From the NCBI RefSeq assembly GCF_024055795.1, contig NZ_JAMXMY010000028.1:1-64000 (forward strand): a stretch of 64,000 bases of DNA. Direction: 5' to 3'. The position numbers and the translations under genes were made by a program. Origin of the DNA: Actinoallomurus purpureus (lineage in GTDB: Bacteria; Actinomycetota; Actinomycetes; Streptosporangiales; Streptosporangiaceae). How positions within the stretch are numbered: position 1 is the stretch's first letter; the number at the start of each line of letters is the position of its first letter. This document shows positions 8,992 to 17,515 of the stretch, piece by piece. Below the pieces are notes generated by a model. That model worked only from the letters and a program-made list of their open reading frames with translations. It ran no database searches and had not been told where the DNA came from.

Positions 8992-9555
8992 GTGCTTTTC
9001 AGCCATGACACCGAGCACGCACTCGAGATCGTCGTCGAGCTGGTCAACACCGGGCCTCCGGCCACCGAGACCGAGCACTTGCCCGACCTGGCGGCCCTTC
9101 AGGAGTTCGTCGACCACAACCGGCTGAGCGACGCCCGCGACCTCGACGCCGCCGACCTCATCGCCACTCACGGTCTCCGCGACCGGCTCCATGAGGTCTT
9201 CCGGACGGCGAACGACAAGGACGCGGCCGTACGCCTGATCAACGCGATCATCGCCGGGGCGCGCACCTCGCCGCACCTGACCGACCACGACGACTACGAC
9301 TGGCACGTGCACTTCTTCGCACCGGGCGCACGGCTCGCCGAGCACCTCGCGGCCGAGGGCGGCATCGCCCTCGCGTACGTCATCGCCGCGGACGAGCTCG
9401 ACCGCCTGCGCGTCTGCGAGGCCCCCGACTGCTCGCGCGTGCTCGTCGACCTGTCCCGCAACCGCTGCCGGCGATACTGCGACAGCCGCACGTGCGGGAA
9501 CCGCATGCACGTCGCCGCCTACCGGGCGCGTCAGCGCGAGTCCGCGACGCGCTGA
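8992..9555 (+). CDS. ABATE/CGNR zinc-finger protein, probable transcriptional regulator
   Basis: 187 residues with the two-part architecture of the family. An N-terminal ABATE-like helical domain contains FVDHNRLSDARDLDAADL. The C-terminal CGNR zinc finger is CEAPDCSRVLVDLSRN followed by RYCDSRTCGNRMH; four cysteines and the CGNR tetrapeptide are intact. Members are thought to be stress-related DNA-binding regulators. The start is a GTG at 8992 followed by a canonical N-terminus (LFSHDTEHALE). It converges on the folP-like gene with only 26 bp between the stops. Confidence 0.85.
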   Translation: MLFSHDTEHALEIVVELVNTGPPATETEHLPDLAALQEFVDHNRLSDARDLDAADLIATHGLRDRLHEVFRTANDKDAAVRLINAIIAGARTSPHLTDHDDYDWHVHFFAPGARLAEHLAAEGGIALAYVIAADELDRLRVCEAPDCSRVLVDLSRNRCRRYCDSRTCGNRMHVAAYRARQRESATR

Positions 9556-9581
9556 CCCCGCGCGTCACCGCCCCGGCGTCG

Positions 9582-10574
9582 TCACGGGTGAATCGCGGGG
9601 GCGCCACGGACGACCGTCGCGGGACCGCTCCGCCCCGGGCCGACGACGTCGCGTCGTAGCGCGGCCACGGCGTCGAGCGCCCGCCGGGCGCCGTCGGCGT
9701 CGTGCACCCGGAAGACCCGGGCGCCCAGCCAGGCCGAGATCCCCAGCACCGCCATCGTCCCGACGCCGCGCTTGTCGACCGGCCGGCCGAGCGTCTCCCC
9801 GATGAAGTCCTTGTTCGACACCGCCACGAGGACGGGCCACCCGGTCGCGGTCAGTTCCCCCAGCCGGCGCGTGATCTCCAGGGACTGGCGCGTGTTCTTG
9901 CCGAAGTCGTGCGCGGGGTCGATGAGGATCGCGTCGGGGCGCACGCCCAGTGAGACGGCCCGCTCGGCCTCGGCGGTCACGTGGCGGATCACGTCCGCCA
10001 CCACGTCGTCGTAGGCCACCCGGTGCGGACGGGTCCGGGGGCGCAGGCCGCCGGCGTGCGCGCAGACCAGCCCGATGTCGTACGCCGCCGCCACCTCGGC
10101 CAGCCGCGGGTCGGGCCCGCCCCACGTGTCGTTGAGCAGGTCGGCTCCGGCCCGCGCGACCGCCTCGCCCACCTCCGCCCGCCAGGTGTCGACGCTGATG
10201 ATCACATGCGGATGGCGCTCGCGCACCGCCGCGACCAGGTCGACGACCCGCCGGAGCTCCTCGGCGACCCCGACCTCCTCGCCCGGACCCGCCTTGACCC
10301 CGCCGATGTCCACGATGTCGGCACCCGCCTCGACCGCCGCGCCGACGGCCGCGAGCGCGGCGTCGAAGGCGTAGGTCGCCCCACGGTCGAAGAAGGAGTC
10401 GGGGGTCCGGTTGACCACGGCCATCACCACGAAGCGGTCGAGCGCCCGTCCGCCGAGCCGGAGGCGCGGGTGGACCAGACCCGTCCCGGCGTCGGCCGGA
10501 TCCCCCGTGGCTTCCGGGCCCGTCTGCGGCGGCTCCGCACCCCGGAGTCGCCCCCCTCCCGCATCACGCACCAC
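9582..10574 (-). CDS. folP2: FolP2-like dihydropteroate synthase homologue
   Basis: 330 residues (the family is usually 280-295), with an extra ~40-residue N-terminal region, so the true start may lie downstream of the GTG at 10574. TIM-barrel pterin-binding motifs are visible: MAVVNRTPDSFFDRG, ADIVDIGG, NDTWGG, DPAHDFGKN and SNKDFIGE. The pattern matches the FolP2 branch of actinobacteria more than classical FolP1. In Mycobacterium FolP2 is not a functional DHPS, so folate synthesis should not be assumed. No folB, folK or folE genes are adjacent. It is divergent from the GDP-mannose dehydratase gene. Confidence 0.8.
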   Translation of the reverse strand: MVRDAGGGRLRGAEPPQTGPEATGDPADAGTGLVHPRLRLGGRALDRFVVMAVVNRTPDSFFDRGATYAFDAALAAVGAAVEAGADIVDIGGVKAGPGEEVGVAEELRRVVDLVAAVRERHPHVIISVDTWRAEVGEAVARAGADLLNDTWGGPDPRLAEVAAAYDIGLVCAHAGGLRPRTRPHRVAYDDVVADVIRHVTAEAERAVSLGVRPDAILIDPAHDFGKNTRQSLEITRRLGELTATGWPVLVAVSNKDFIGETLGRPVDKRGVGTMAVLGISAWLGARVFRVHDADGARRALDAVAALRRDVVGPGRSGPATVVRGAPAIHP

Positions 10575-10701
10575 GACATCCTATGCGGGCGGCCCTGCCG
10601 GAACCGGCGATGGTGAACCCGATTCGGGTCATCTTGGGCCGCTATCGCCATCGCCCGGTGGTACGGCTAACCTCTGGGTCACACGAAACGGGCAAAGCCC
10701 C

Positions 10702-11754
10702 GTGAGCTTGGAGGTTCCGCTGACCACGCGAGCGCTCATCACCGGGATCACCGGGCAGGACGGCTCGTACCTCGCCGAGCATCTGCTCGACCAGGGGTAC
10801 GAGGTGTGGGGCCTGGTCCGGGGACAGGCAAACCCGCACGTGTCCAGGCTGCGCAAGCACATCGGCGACGTGCGGCTGGTCTACGGCGACCTCCTGGACC
10901 AGGGCAGTCTGATCTCCGCCGTCGAGAAGGTGCGGCCCGACGAGGTGTACAACCTCGGCGCCATCTCCTTCGTGCCGATGTCCTGGCAGCAGGCGGAGAT
11001 CACCGCCGAGGTCACCGGCATGGGCGTGCTGCGGATGCTCGAGGCGATCCGGGTGGTCAGCGGCATCAGCGGCTCCCGCACGCCCGGCGGCGGCCAGATC
11101 CGCTTCTACCAGGCGTCGTCCTCGGAGATGTTCGGCCAGGTCCGCGAGACGCCGCAGAACGAGCGGACGCCGTTCCACCCGCGCAGCCCGTACGGCGTCG
11201 CCAAGACCTACGGACACTTCATCACCCAGAACTACCGGGAGTCGTACGGGATGTTCGCGGTCAGCGGCATCCTGTTCAACCATGAGTCGCCGCGCCGGGG
11301 CTCGGAGTTCGTCACCCGGAAGATCTCCCTGGGCGTGGCGCGCATCAAGCTCGGGCTGGCCCACGAGCTGCGTCTCGGGAACCTGGAGGCGCGGCGCGAC
11401 TGGGGGTACGCCGGCGACTACGTCCAGGCGATGCGGCTGATGCTCGCGCAGGACACCCCGGAGGACTACGTCATCGGCACCGGCCGCACCCAGGCGGTGC
11501 GCGAACTCGTCGAGCTCGCCTTCAGCACCGCCGGTCTCGACTGGCGGGACCACGTGGTCGCCGACCCGGAGCTCACCCGCCCGGCCGAGGTCGACCTGCT
11601 GTGCGGCGACCCGAAGAAGGCCCGCGACCAGCTCGGCTGGGAGCCCGGCGTGTCGTTCGAGGAACTGGTCGCCATGATGGTGGAGTCGGACCTGGTGCTG
11701 CTGTCGCGCTCGGACCGCCCGGAGGACGAACCGCTCAGCTTCGACCACTGGTGA
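10702..11754 (+). CDS. gmd: GDP-mannose 4,6-dehydratase
   Basis: About 345-350 residues, an extended SDR. It has the NAD(P) site GITGQDGSYLAEHL, the active-site SPYGVAKTYGH (Tyr-x3-Lys), a substrate region with RRDWGYAGDYVQAM, and FNHESPRRG. It converts GDP-D-mannose to GDP-4-keto-6-deoxy-D-mannose, the precursor of GDP-fucose, rhamnose or perosamine. The next enzyme of such pathways is not in the window. The start is uncertain: GTG at 10702 has no good SD, while CTG at 10720 follows GGAGG at 10710-10714 and gives the canonical N-terminus (M)TTRALITG. Confidence 0.93.
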   Translation: MSLEVPLTTRALITGITGQDGSYLAEHLLDQGYEVWGLVRGQANPHVSRLRKHIGDVRLVYGDLLDQGSLISAVEKVRPDEVYNLGAISFVPMSWQQAEITAEVTGMGVLRMLEAIRVVSGISGSRTPGGGQIRFYQASSSEMFGQVRETPQNERTPFHPRSPYGVAKTYGHFITQNYRESYGMFAVSGILFNHESPRRGSEFVTRKISLGVARIKLGLAHELRLGNLEARRDWGYAGDYVQAMRLMLAQDTPEDYVIGTGRTQAVRELVELAFSTAGLDWRDHVVADPELTRPAEVDLLCGDPKKARDQLGWEPGVSFEELVAMMVESDLVLLSRSDRPEDEPLSFDHW

Positions 11755-11825
11755 GAACGGGCTCTGGGCTCGGCCTGACCCTGGCGAGAGGCGGAGATCA
11801 TCCGCGGCATGCGAGTATGCCTTTT

Positions 11826-12095
11826 ATGACGACATCGACCTGCGAACACGTGTCCACGCTGCCGGAACCCCCTCCCGACGCGCGTACTCCCGAGGGCTGC
11901 GAGGACTGCCTGCGCACCGGCGGCCGCTGGGTCCACCTGCGCCTGTGCCTGACCTGCGGGCACGTCGGCTGTTGCGACTCCTCGCCGAACAAGCACGCGA
12001 CGGCGCACCACCATGAGACGTCCCACCCGGTCGTACGCTCGTTCGAGCCGGGTGAGGACTGGCGCTGGTGCTACACCGATGAAGTGATCGTTTGA
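11826..12095 (+). CDS. UBP-type zinc-finger protein
   Basis: 89 residues forming one ZnF-UBP module. It has CEHV near the start, then GCEDCLRTGGRWVHLRLCLTC, GHVGCCDSS, HATAHHHETSHPVVRS and a C-terminal WRWCYTD. The Cys/His pattern that binds three zinc ions is intact. In eukaryotes this domain binds the C-terminus of ubiquitin; the bacterial ligand is not known. The stop codon overlaps the TTG start of the downstream exporter (TTGA), which predicts translational coupling. A second in-frame ATG at 11817 is possible. Confidence 0.82.
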   Translation: MTTSTCEHVSTLPEPPPDARTPEGCEDCLRTGGRWVHLRLCLTCGHVGCCDSSPNKHATAHHHETSHPVVRSFEPGEDWRWCYTDEVIV

Positions 12096-13600
12096 ACCTC
12101 CGGCTGTCGGAGGCGCGCGGGCGCTGGGTGCTTGCCGCCACCGTCCTCGGCTCCAGCCTGGCGATGCTGGACGCCACGATCGTCAACGTGGCGCTGCCGC
12201 GCATCGGCAGGGACTTCCACGCCTCCGTGGCGGGCCTGCAGTGGACCGTGAACGCCTACACCCTCACGCTGGCCGGGCTGATCCTTCTCGGCGGCTCGCT
12301 GGGCGACCGGTACGGCCGCCGCAAGGTCTTCATGATCGGCGTCGCGTGGTTCGCGATCGCGTCCGCCCTGTGCGGGCTCGCCCCGAGCATCGGGGTGCTG
12401 GTGGCCGCCCGCGCCCTGCAGGGTGTCGGCGGCGCGCTGCTCGCTCCCGGATCACTGGCCATCATCCAGGCGTCGTTCGCGCAGGACGACCGGCCGCGGG
12501 CCGTCGGAGCGTGGTCCGGGCTCGGCGGCGTCGCGGGCGCGATCGGACCGTTCCTCGGCGGCTGGATCATCGCGGCGGCCGGATGGCGCTGGGCGTTCCT
12601 GCTGAACCTCCCGCTCGCCGCCGTCGTCATCCTCGTCGCCTCCCGGCACGTCCCGGAGAGCCGCGACGAGAGCGAGCACCGGGGCTTCGACGTCCTGGGC
12701 GCGGCGCTCGCCGCCCTCGCGCTGGCCGGCGTCACGTACGCCCTGACCGAGGCCCCCGCGAAGGGGACGTCGACGGCCGCCGTCGCTCTCACCGCCGTGA
12801 TCGGCGTCGCGGCGGGCGCGGCGTTCGTCGTGGTCGAGCGGCGCAGGTCCGACGGGCACGGCCCGAGCGCCATGCTGCCGGTCGGGATCTTCCGATCCGG
12901 CCAGTTCACGGCCGTCAACGTGGTGACGTTCATCGTGTACGGCGGGATGAGCGTGCAGTTCTTCCTGCTCGTCGTCGAGCTGCAGGTCGTGGCCGGCTAC
13001 TCCCCCATCGTCGCGGGTACGGCGCTCCTCCCGGTCACCGTGCTGATGCTGCTGCTGTCCTCCCGGGCGGGCGCCCTGGCCCAGCGCGTCGGCCCCCGCC
13101 TGCCCATGACGGTCGGGCTGGTCCTCGCCAGCGCCGGAATGCTGCTGACCCTGCGCGTCGGTCCCCACGCGTCGTACGTCATGGACGTGCTGCCCGCCGG
13201 CCTTGTCTTCGGCCTGGGCCTGTCGGCGACGGTCGCGCCGCTCACCGCCACCGTGCTGGCCACCGCCGACGTGCGGCACGCCGGCGTCGCGAGCGGCGTC
13301 AACAACGCGGTCGCCCGCGCGGCAGGCCTCCTCGCGGTCGCGGGCATCCCGCCGGCGGTCGGCCTCGTCGGGAACGCCTTCGCGAACCCGCGCGTCTTCG
13401 ACGACGGTTTCCACACCGCCATGATGATCGCGGCCGCTCTCCTGGCCGTCGGCGCCGTGCTGACGTTCTTCACCGTCCACGACGACGCCCTCAGCCCCGA
13501 GCAGGCCACCGCCCGCCCGGAGTGCCCTTTCAACTGCGCCGTCGGCGCCCCACCGCTCGAACCCGGCATCACCGCCGAACCCGCCGGCGGGGCACGTTGA
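12092..13600 (+). CDS. DHA2-family (14-TMS) MFS drug exporter
   Basis: 502 residues with fourteen predicted membrane segments. MFS motifs include motif A GDRYGRRKVF, motif D LDATIVNVALP and motif C-like GLGGVAGAIGPFLGGWII, typical of proton-driven multidrug exporters of the EmrB/QacA type. It starts at a TTG overlapping the stop of the UBP zinc-finger gene. The C-terminal ~35 residues are hydrophilic and Pro-rich. No TetR regulator sits next to it; the substrate is unknown. Confidence 0.9.
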   Translation: MNLRLSEARGRWVLAATVLGSSLAMLDATIVNVALPRIGRDFHASVAGLQWTVNAYTLTLAGLILLGGSLGDRYGRRKVFMIGVAWFAIASALCGLAPSIGVLVAARALQGVGGALLAPGSLAIIQASFAQDDRPRAVGAWSGLGGVAGAIGPFLGGWIIAAAGWRWAFLLNLPLAAVVILVASRHVPESRDESEHRGFDVLGAALAALALAGVTYALTEAPAKGTSTAAVALTAVIGVAAGAAFVVVERRRSDGHGPSAMLPVGIFRSGQFTAVNVVTFIVYGGMSVQFFLLVVELQVVAGYSPIVAGTALLPVTVLMLLLSSRAGALAQRVGPRLPMTVGLVLASAGMLLTLRVGPHASYVMDVLPAGLVFGLGLSATVAPLTATVLATADVRHAGVASGVNNAVARAAGLLAVAGIPPAVGLVGNAFANPRVFDDGFHTAMMIAAALLAVGAVLTFFTVHDDALSPEQATARPECPFNCAVGAPPLEPGITAEPAGGAR

Positions 13601-13906
13601 GTTCGGGAGTATCGCCGTTCCGCGCGGTGCCGCACGGGAGCCGCCGCCCGTTCGCGGCATTTCGCCCTTTTTCGGCGTATCGCACGGTCTAGGCCGGGGC
13701 ATTTGTCCCCGAGTGTCGGCAATTTGCGCCATTGAGCATGACACGCGATCAATCACCGGCCGAAAGACTCTCGCCGAATCGCCCAAAGGAGATTATTCGC
13801 AAAGCTGCCGCCCAACACGGGAGGACATACAGCTTAAGGGTATTTCACGGAAGGTGACGATACGGCGGCACACCGATATGCCGCCGTCCAGATAGAAGGG
13901 GTAGAT
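13601..13906. other. intergenic region with leader hairpin before the small secreted peptide
   Basis: 306 bp between the exporter and the 74-aa gene. The left half carries no feature that I can name. The right half is AT-rich and ends with the hairpin at 13862-13887 and the ribosome site GAAGGGG. A promoter for the downstream peptide must lie here; no unambiguous -35/-10 pair was identified. Confidence 0.5.
13862..13887 (+). promoter_or_regulatory. perfect 9-bp leader hairpin
   Basis: ACGGCGGCA, an 8-nt loop (CACCGATA), then TGCCGCCGT, ending 19 bases before the ATG of the 74-aa secreted peptide and immediately before its Shine-Dalgarno. It could be an operator or an mRNA element protecting the 5' end or gating translation. 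Confidence 0.5.
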
Positions 13907-14131
13907 ATGAAGCTTCGGACAATGATGCTGACCGGCGCCGTAGTGGCAACCGCGGCCCTCGGTGTCGCGGCGCCCGTCTCCGCAGCGCACGCGAGTTCGC
14001 GACCGCAACTCGTCAAGGGTGACGACCCGTTCAACCTCTTCAGCAGCTTCAGAAATCGTGGCGCGCTGGCCAACGCTCGTGGTGGCAACATCTTCGTCAC
14101 GAAGAATTCCAACGACGTCGACGAGGACTGA
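13907..14131 (+). CDS. small secreted peptide, 74 aa, unknown
   Basis: A clear signal peptide (MKLRTMMLTGAVVATAALGVAAPVSAAHA) is followed by a mature part of about 45 residues, SSRPQLVKGDDPFNLFSSFRN and on to NIFVTKNSNDVDED. It has no cysteine, an aromatic and basic middle and an acidic tail. The start has a good ribosome site (GAAGGGGTAGAT). I do not recognise the family. It is flanked by a leader hairpin upstream and a strong terminator downstream, so it is a self-contained transcription unit. Confidence 0.75.
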   Translation: MKLRTMMLTGAVVATAALGVAAPVSAAHASSRPQLVKGDDPFNLFSSFRNRGALANARGGNIFVTKNSNDVDED

Positions 14132-14156
14132 CCGGCGCCGCGTGATCATCTGAACT

Positions 14157-14196
14157 GCGGTGAGGCCGCGCCCCCACGAGGGCCCGGCCTCACCGC
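14157..14196. terminator. bidirectional terminator hairpin
   Basis: A perfect 11-bp stem, GCGGTGAGGCC (14157-14167) with GGCCTCACCGC (14186-14196), lies between the convergent 74-aa peptide gene and the GH59 gene. Confidence 0.7.
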
Positions 14197-14216
14197 GGAA
14201 TGAGGGGTGCCGGCGA

Positions 14217-17200
14217 TCAGGACACCGGGATCAGCCGCCACTGCTGGCTGGCGCCGCCGTCCGGGGTGTTCTGCTGAACGCCCGCACCCGGATCCTTACG
14301 CTGCTGCCAGATGTCGACCGCGAGCCCGCTGTGCCCGTTGGTCAGCGTGTACGCGCCGCCCGGCGCGGGTGTCAGCTGCCACTGCTGGTTCGCCCCGCCG
14401 TTGTCGGTCCACTGGTCCAGGTCGGTCGCCGGCTCGGTGGACGCCGCCGGGACGTCGAGGACCTTGCCGCTGTTGACGTTGACCAGGGCGTAGCGGGATC
14501 CGGCCGGCTTGAGCCGCCACTGCTGGTTCGACCCGCCGTTGTCGGTCCACTGCACGACCTTGCCGCCGTCGTCACGCGACTGCCCTGCGACGTCCATCAC
14601 CAGCCCGCTACCGACGTTCTGCAGCCGGTACGTCGCGCCCGCCGTCGGGACCGGCACCAGTTCCCATCGCTGGCTCGCCGCGCCGGACCCGGGGTTCTGC
14701 ACGACCGCCGCGCCATCGTCCTTCGAACCGCCCCGGACGTCGGCAGTCCTGCCGCTGTCCCGGTTCGTGAGCGTGTAGTGGCCGTCGCCGGTCGGGACGA
14801 AACGCCACTGCTCACGGTCCGACCGCGTGTCGGCGCGCTGCTCCAGCTGCGCGCCGGTCGCCCCGGACGGTGACGCGAGGACCTTGCCGCCCGCACCGAC
14901 GACCTCCAGGTAGCCGGTGCCGTGGCCCTCCAGGTGCCACTGCTGGGACGCGGCTCCGGAGTCGGCGGCCTGCGCGATCTTCGTGCCGTCGGCGGCGACG
15001 GACAGTGCCTTGCCGCTGCCGGCGTTCACGAGCTTGTAGGCCGTGCCGGCGGTGGCGTTCTGCCCCGGCGTCACCTTGAGGTCGTCGAACTGGGCGTTCA
15101 GCCATCCCGCGCCGGGGATCTGCTTGTAGATCGCCGCGCCGGAGGCCAGCAGGTCGACCGGCCCGTCGCCGGCCGTGCGGATCTGCAACTGCAGCGGCCG
15201 GATGTCCCCGCCGGGGATCGTCGTCTTCACCTCGACCGTCTGCGGCGTGTCGCTCAGCTGGACGGCCTGACCGCCGACGTCGCTCTGGCCGTTGTAGAGG
15301 TTGAGGTAGACGTTCCCCTTGCCCTGGAGCGTGATGCTCGTCTTGTACGAGGTGCCCTGCGCGAGCCCGGTCGGGGTGAACTGGATCCAGGTGTTCTGTT
15401 TCGCGTCGTCCATCTTCCAGTGGACCGCGCTCTTGCCGTCCGGTGTGGTCGCCTTCTCGACCGTCCCGCTCACGTCGCCGTCGAGGGAGTACGGCCCGTT
15501 CCAGTCCAGGTCGCCGGTCGGCTCGGTGACGAGGTCGCCGCCGACGTTCCCGCCGTCGCCGACGCCGACCGCCAGGCCGGCCGGTCCTGCGGCGTAGGCG
15601 GAGTCGTGCGCGGTGCCGACCTGCCTGCCGTCGATCGCCGCCGTGATCGCGTCGCCCTGGAAGGTGAGCGCGAGCCGGTGCCAGCTGACGGGGCCGAGGG
15701 CCGCGACCTTGCCCGAGGCGAGCGTCGTCAGCCCGCCCCCAGTGTCGCCGCGCACGATCGACCAGTCGCCCGCGTCGGTGACCCGCAGGTAGTACGCGTC
15801 GATGTGGCCGACCTCCCAGTAGTCGCGCCCGCCGTACCGGCCCAGGAGCTCCACCGAACCGGTCTGCTCCAGCATGACGTCGGCGCTGACCGTGTAGTTC
15901 GTCCACGTGCCGTCGCCGATCAGGCCGTACGGCGTCGCCGCGTTGTCATGCCAGACGATCGGCTTGACCGACGACATCTGGCGGGCGCACTTGCCCGCCC
16001 GTCCGGCGCCACAGCGGACGATCTCGAAGGAGCCGTGCTGGGGGGCAAGGTAGCCGGGGATCGCGCCGGTCCGCGACCGGTCGAAGGTGTCGGAGTACGG
16101 CAGTCCGAAGCCCGCCGACGGCCCCGACGTCGCGGTGCCCTTGCCCTGGCCGGTCGTGGTCGTCAGCGTGTAGACGCGGCCCGGCTTCAGCGTCACCGTG
16201 TAGGTCCCGCCGGCCGGCGTGACGTCGGCGACGTGCGCGAAGTCGTCCGCGGCGTTCTTCGAGGCCAGGTCGGTGGACCAGACGTGGACCGCCCCGGTCG
16301 ACAGTCCGCCCGTGACGGTGAAGGTGACGGTCTGGTCGGCGGCGGCGCGTGTCGTCTCGACGACGGTGCTGTAGTCCCGGTGGTTCGGCGACTTCAGCGT
16401 GACGTAGCTGCCGTTGGCGCGGTCGCCGCCGAGCAGGCCGCTGGCGCTGTCGACGTACGCCCAGCCCGGCTGGGTGAACTGGGTGGTGTGGGCGGTCACC
16501 CACGCCTGCTTGCCGATCGCGAACCGGCCCGACCACGGCTGGTCGTCCACGGTCAGCGCGGTCGTCTGGAAGGGCAGGCCGGGCGGCAGCGCCGCGACCA
16601 GCGGCCAGTTGATGAACGAGGTCATCCGGCCGTCGACGTATCCCAGGTTGATCGCGCGGGCCATCGAAGGTGCGCCGTTGTCGTAGTCCTGGGAGCCGTT
16701 CTCGCTGGCCCAGATCGGCTTGCCGACGTTCTTGGCGGCGTCAGGGGTGTCGCAGGTGTTCGCGCTGCCGCCGTCGCCGCCCTCGCAGGGGTAGTGCGCG
16801 CCGACGACGTCCACGGCGGCGCCGAACTTCGGGTCGGCGGCGATGGCGTCGGCGACGTCCCAGCCGGAGTCGGCGGCCACGACCTTGGTCGCGTAGCCGT
16901 TCGCGCGCAGGGCCGTGTGGAGACTCTCGTACCAGGCCTTGTCGAAGCCGTTCTCGTTCCAGCCGCCGAGGTAGTCGATCGGCAGGTGGTGCGTCTTCGC
17001 GCAGCCGAGCCACTTCATCAGGTAGTCGACCATGTCCTGGGTCCAGAAGCTGCCCTTGCCGATCCAGCCGGGCGCGCCCCAGGACAGCGCGGCCAGCTTG
17101 ATGTCCGGGTTGCGCTTCTTGGCCTGCTCCATCAGCCACCACTCGTAGCCGCGGTCGCAGTTCAGGTCGTCGGGCGTGTGCATGTGGCTGGGCTCGGCGC

Positions 17201-17510
17201 CGTCGGTGGAGTTCATGTCCCCGCCGATCTCGACCTTCAGGATCTGCAGGGAGGCGCCGTAACCGGGCTTGAACAGGTAGTCGAGGATCCGGCTGCGCTG
17301 GGGTTCGGGGTAGTCCAGCAGCAGCCGCGAGTTGCCGCCGCCGCCGCTGATGGCGCCGAGCCCGTCGAAGGTCCGGCCGCCCTTCGTCCCGTCCACGGTG
17401 ACGGCCGTGCCGGTCACCGCCCGCGCGGACGCCGCGGGCGCGACGACAGAGGCGACGGAGACGAAGAGGGCGAGCAGCGCGAGCAGGACACCGCTACGGT
17501 GTTTCAGCAT
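14217..17510 (-). CDS. secreted GH59 galactosylceramidase-like glycosidase with ricin-B lectin tail
   Basis: 1097 residues. Signal peptide 1-30, then a GH59 TIM-barrel (about 40-400) closely following the galactocerebrosidase pattern: FDGLGAISGGGGNSRLL, LKVEIGGDMNSTDG and LSWGAPGWIGKG. The acid/base is Glu186 in WNENG and the nucleophile Glu270 in WASENG. Next come beta-sandwich/lectin-like domains, a carbohydrate-binding-type module (about 690-830), and two ricin-B trefoils with repeated Q-x-W boxes to the end. Predicted reaction: removal of beta-galactose from lipids or glycans outside the cell. The ATG at 17510 follows GAGGTGAT, placed across the stop of the upstream glycosidase gene. Confidence 0.88.
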   Translation of the reverse strand: MLKHRSGVLLALLALFVSVASVVAPAASARAVTGTAVTVDGTKGGRTFDGLGAISGGGGNSRLLLDYPEPQRSRILDYLFKPGYGASLQILKVEIGGDMNSTDGAEPSHMHTPDDLNCDRGYEWWLMEQAKKRNPDIKLAALSWGAPGWIGKGSFWTQDMVDYLMKWLGCAKTHHLPIDYLGGWNENGFDKAWYESLHTALRANGYATKVVAADSGWDVADAIAADPKFGAAVDVVGAHYPCEGGDGGSANTCDTPDAAKNVGKPIWASENGSQDYDNGAPSMARAINLGYVDGRMTSFINWPLVAALPPGLPFQTTALTVDDQPWSGRFAIGKQAWVTAHTTQFTQPGWAYVDSASGLLGGDRANGSYVTLKSPNHRDYSTVVETTRAAADQTVTFTVTGGLSTGAVHVWSTDLASKNAADDFAHVADVTPAGGTYTVTLKPGRVYTLTTTTGQGKGTATSGPSAGFGLPYSDTFDRSRTGAIPGYLAPQHGSFEIVRCGAGRAGKCARQMSSVKPIVWHDNAATPYGLIGDGTWTNYTVSADVMLEQTGSVELLGRYGGRDYWEVGHIDAYYLRVTDAGDWSIVRGDTGGGLTTLASGKVAALGPVSWHRLALTFQGDAITAAIDGRQVGTAHDSAYAAGPAGLAVGVGDGGNVGGDLVTEPTGDLDWNGPYSLDGDVSGTVEKATTPDGKSAVHWKMDDAKQNTWIQFTPTGLAQGTSYKTSITLQGKGNVYLNLYNGQSDVGGQAVQLSDTPQTVEVKTTIPGGDIRPLQLQIRTAGDGPVDLLASGAAIYKQIPGAGWLNAQFDDLKVTPGQNATAGTAYKLVNAGSGKALSVAADGTKIAQAADSGAASQQWHLEGHGTGYLEVVGAGGKVLASPSGATGAQLEQRADTRSDREQWRFVPTGDGHYTLTNRDSGRTADVRGGSKDDGAAVVQNPGSGAASQRWELVPVPTAGATYRLQNVGSGLVMDVAGQSRDDGGKVVQWTDNGGSNQQWRLKPAGSRYALVNVNSGKVLDVPAASTEPATDLDQWTDNGGANQQWQLTPAPGGAYTLTNGHSGLAVDIWQQRKDPGAGVQQNTPDGGASQQWRLIPVS

Positions 17511-17515
17511 GATCA

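Noticed and set aside
9556-9600. CCCCGCG/CGCGGGG inverted repeat between the CGNR and folP2 genes as a terminator
   Set aside because: Seven-base arms separated by 31 nt and reaching into coding sequence; too weak in this base composition.
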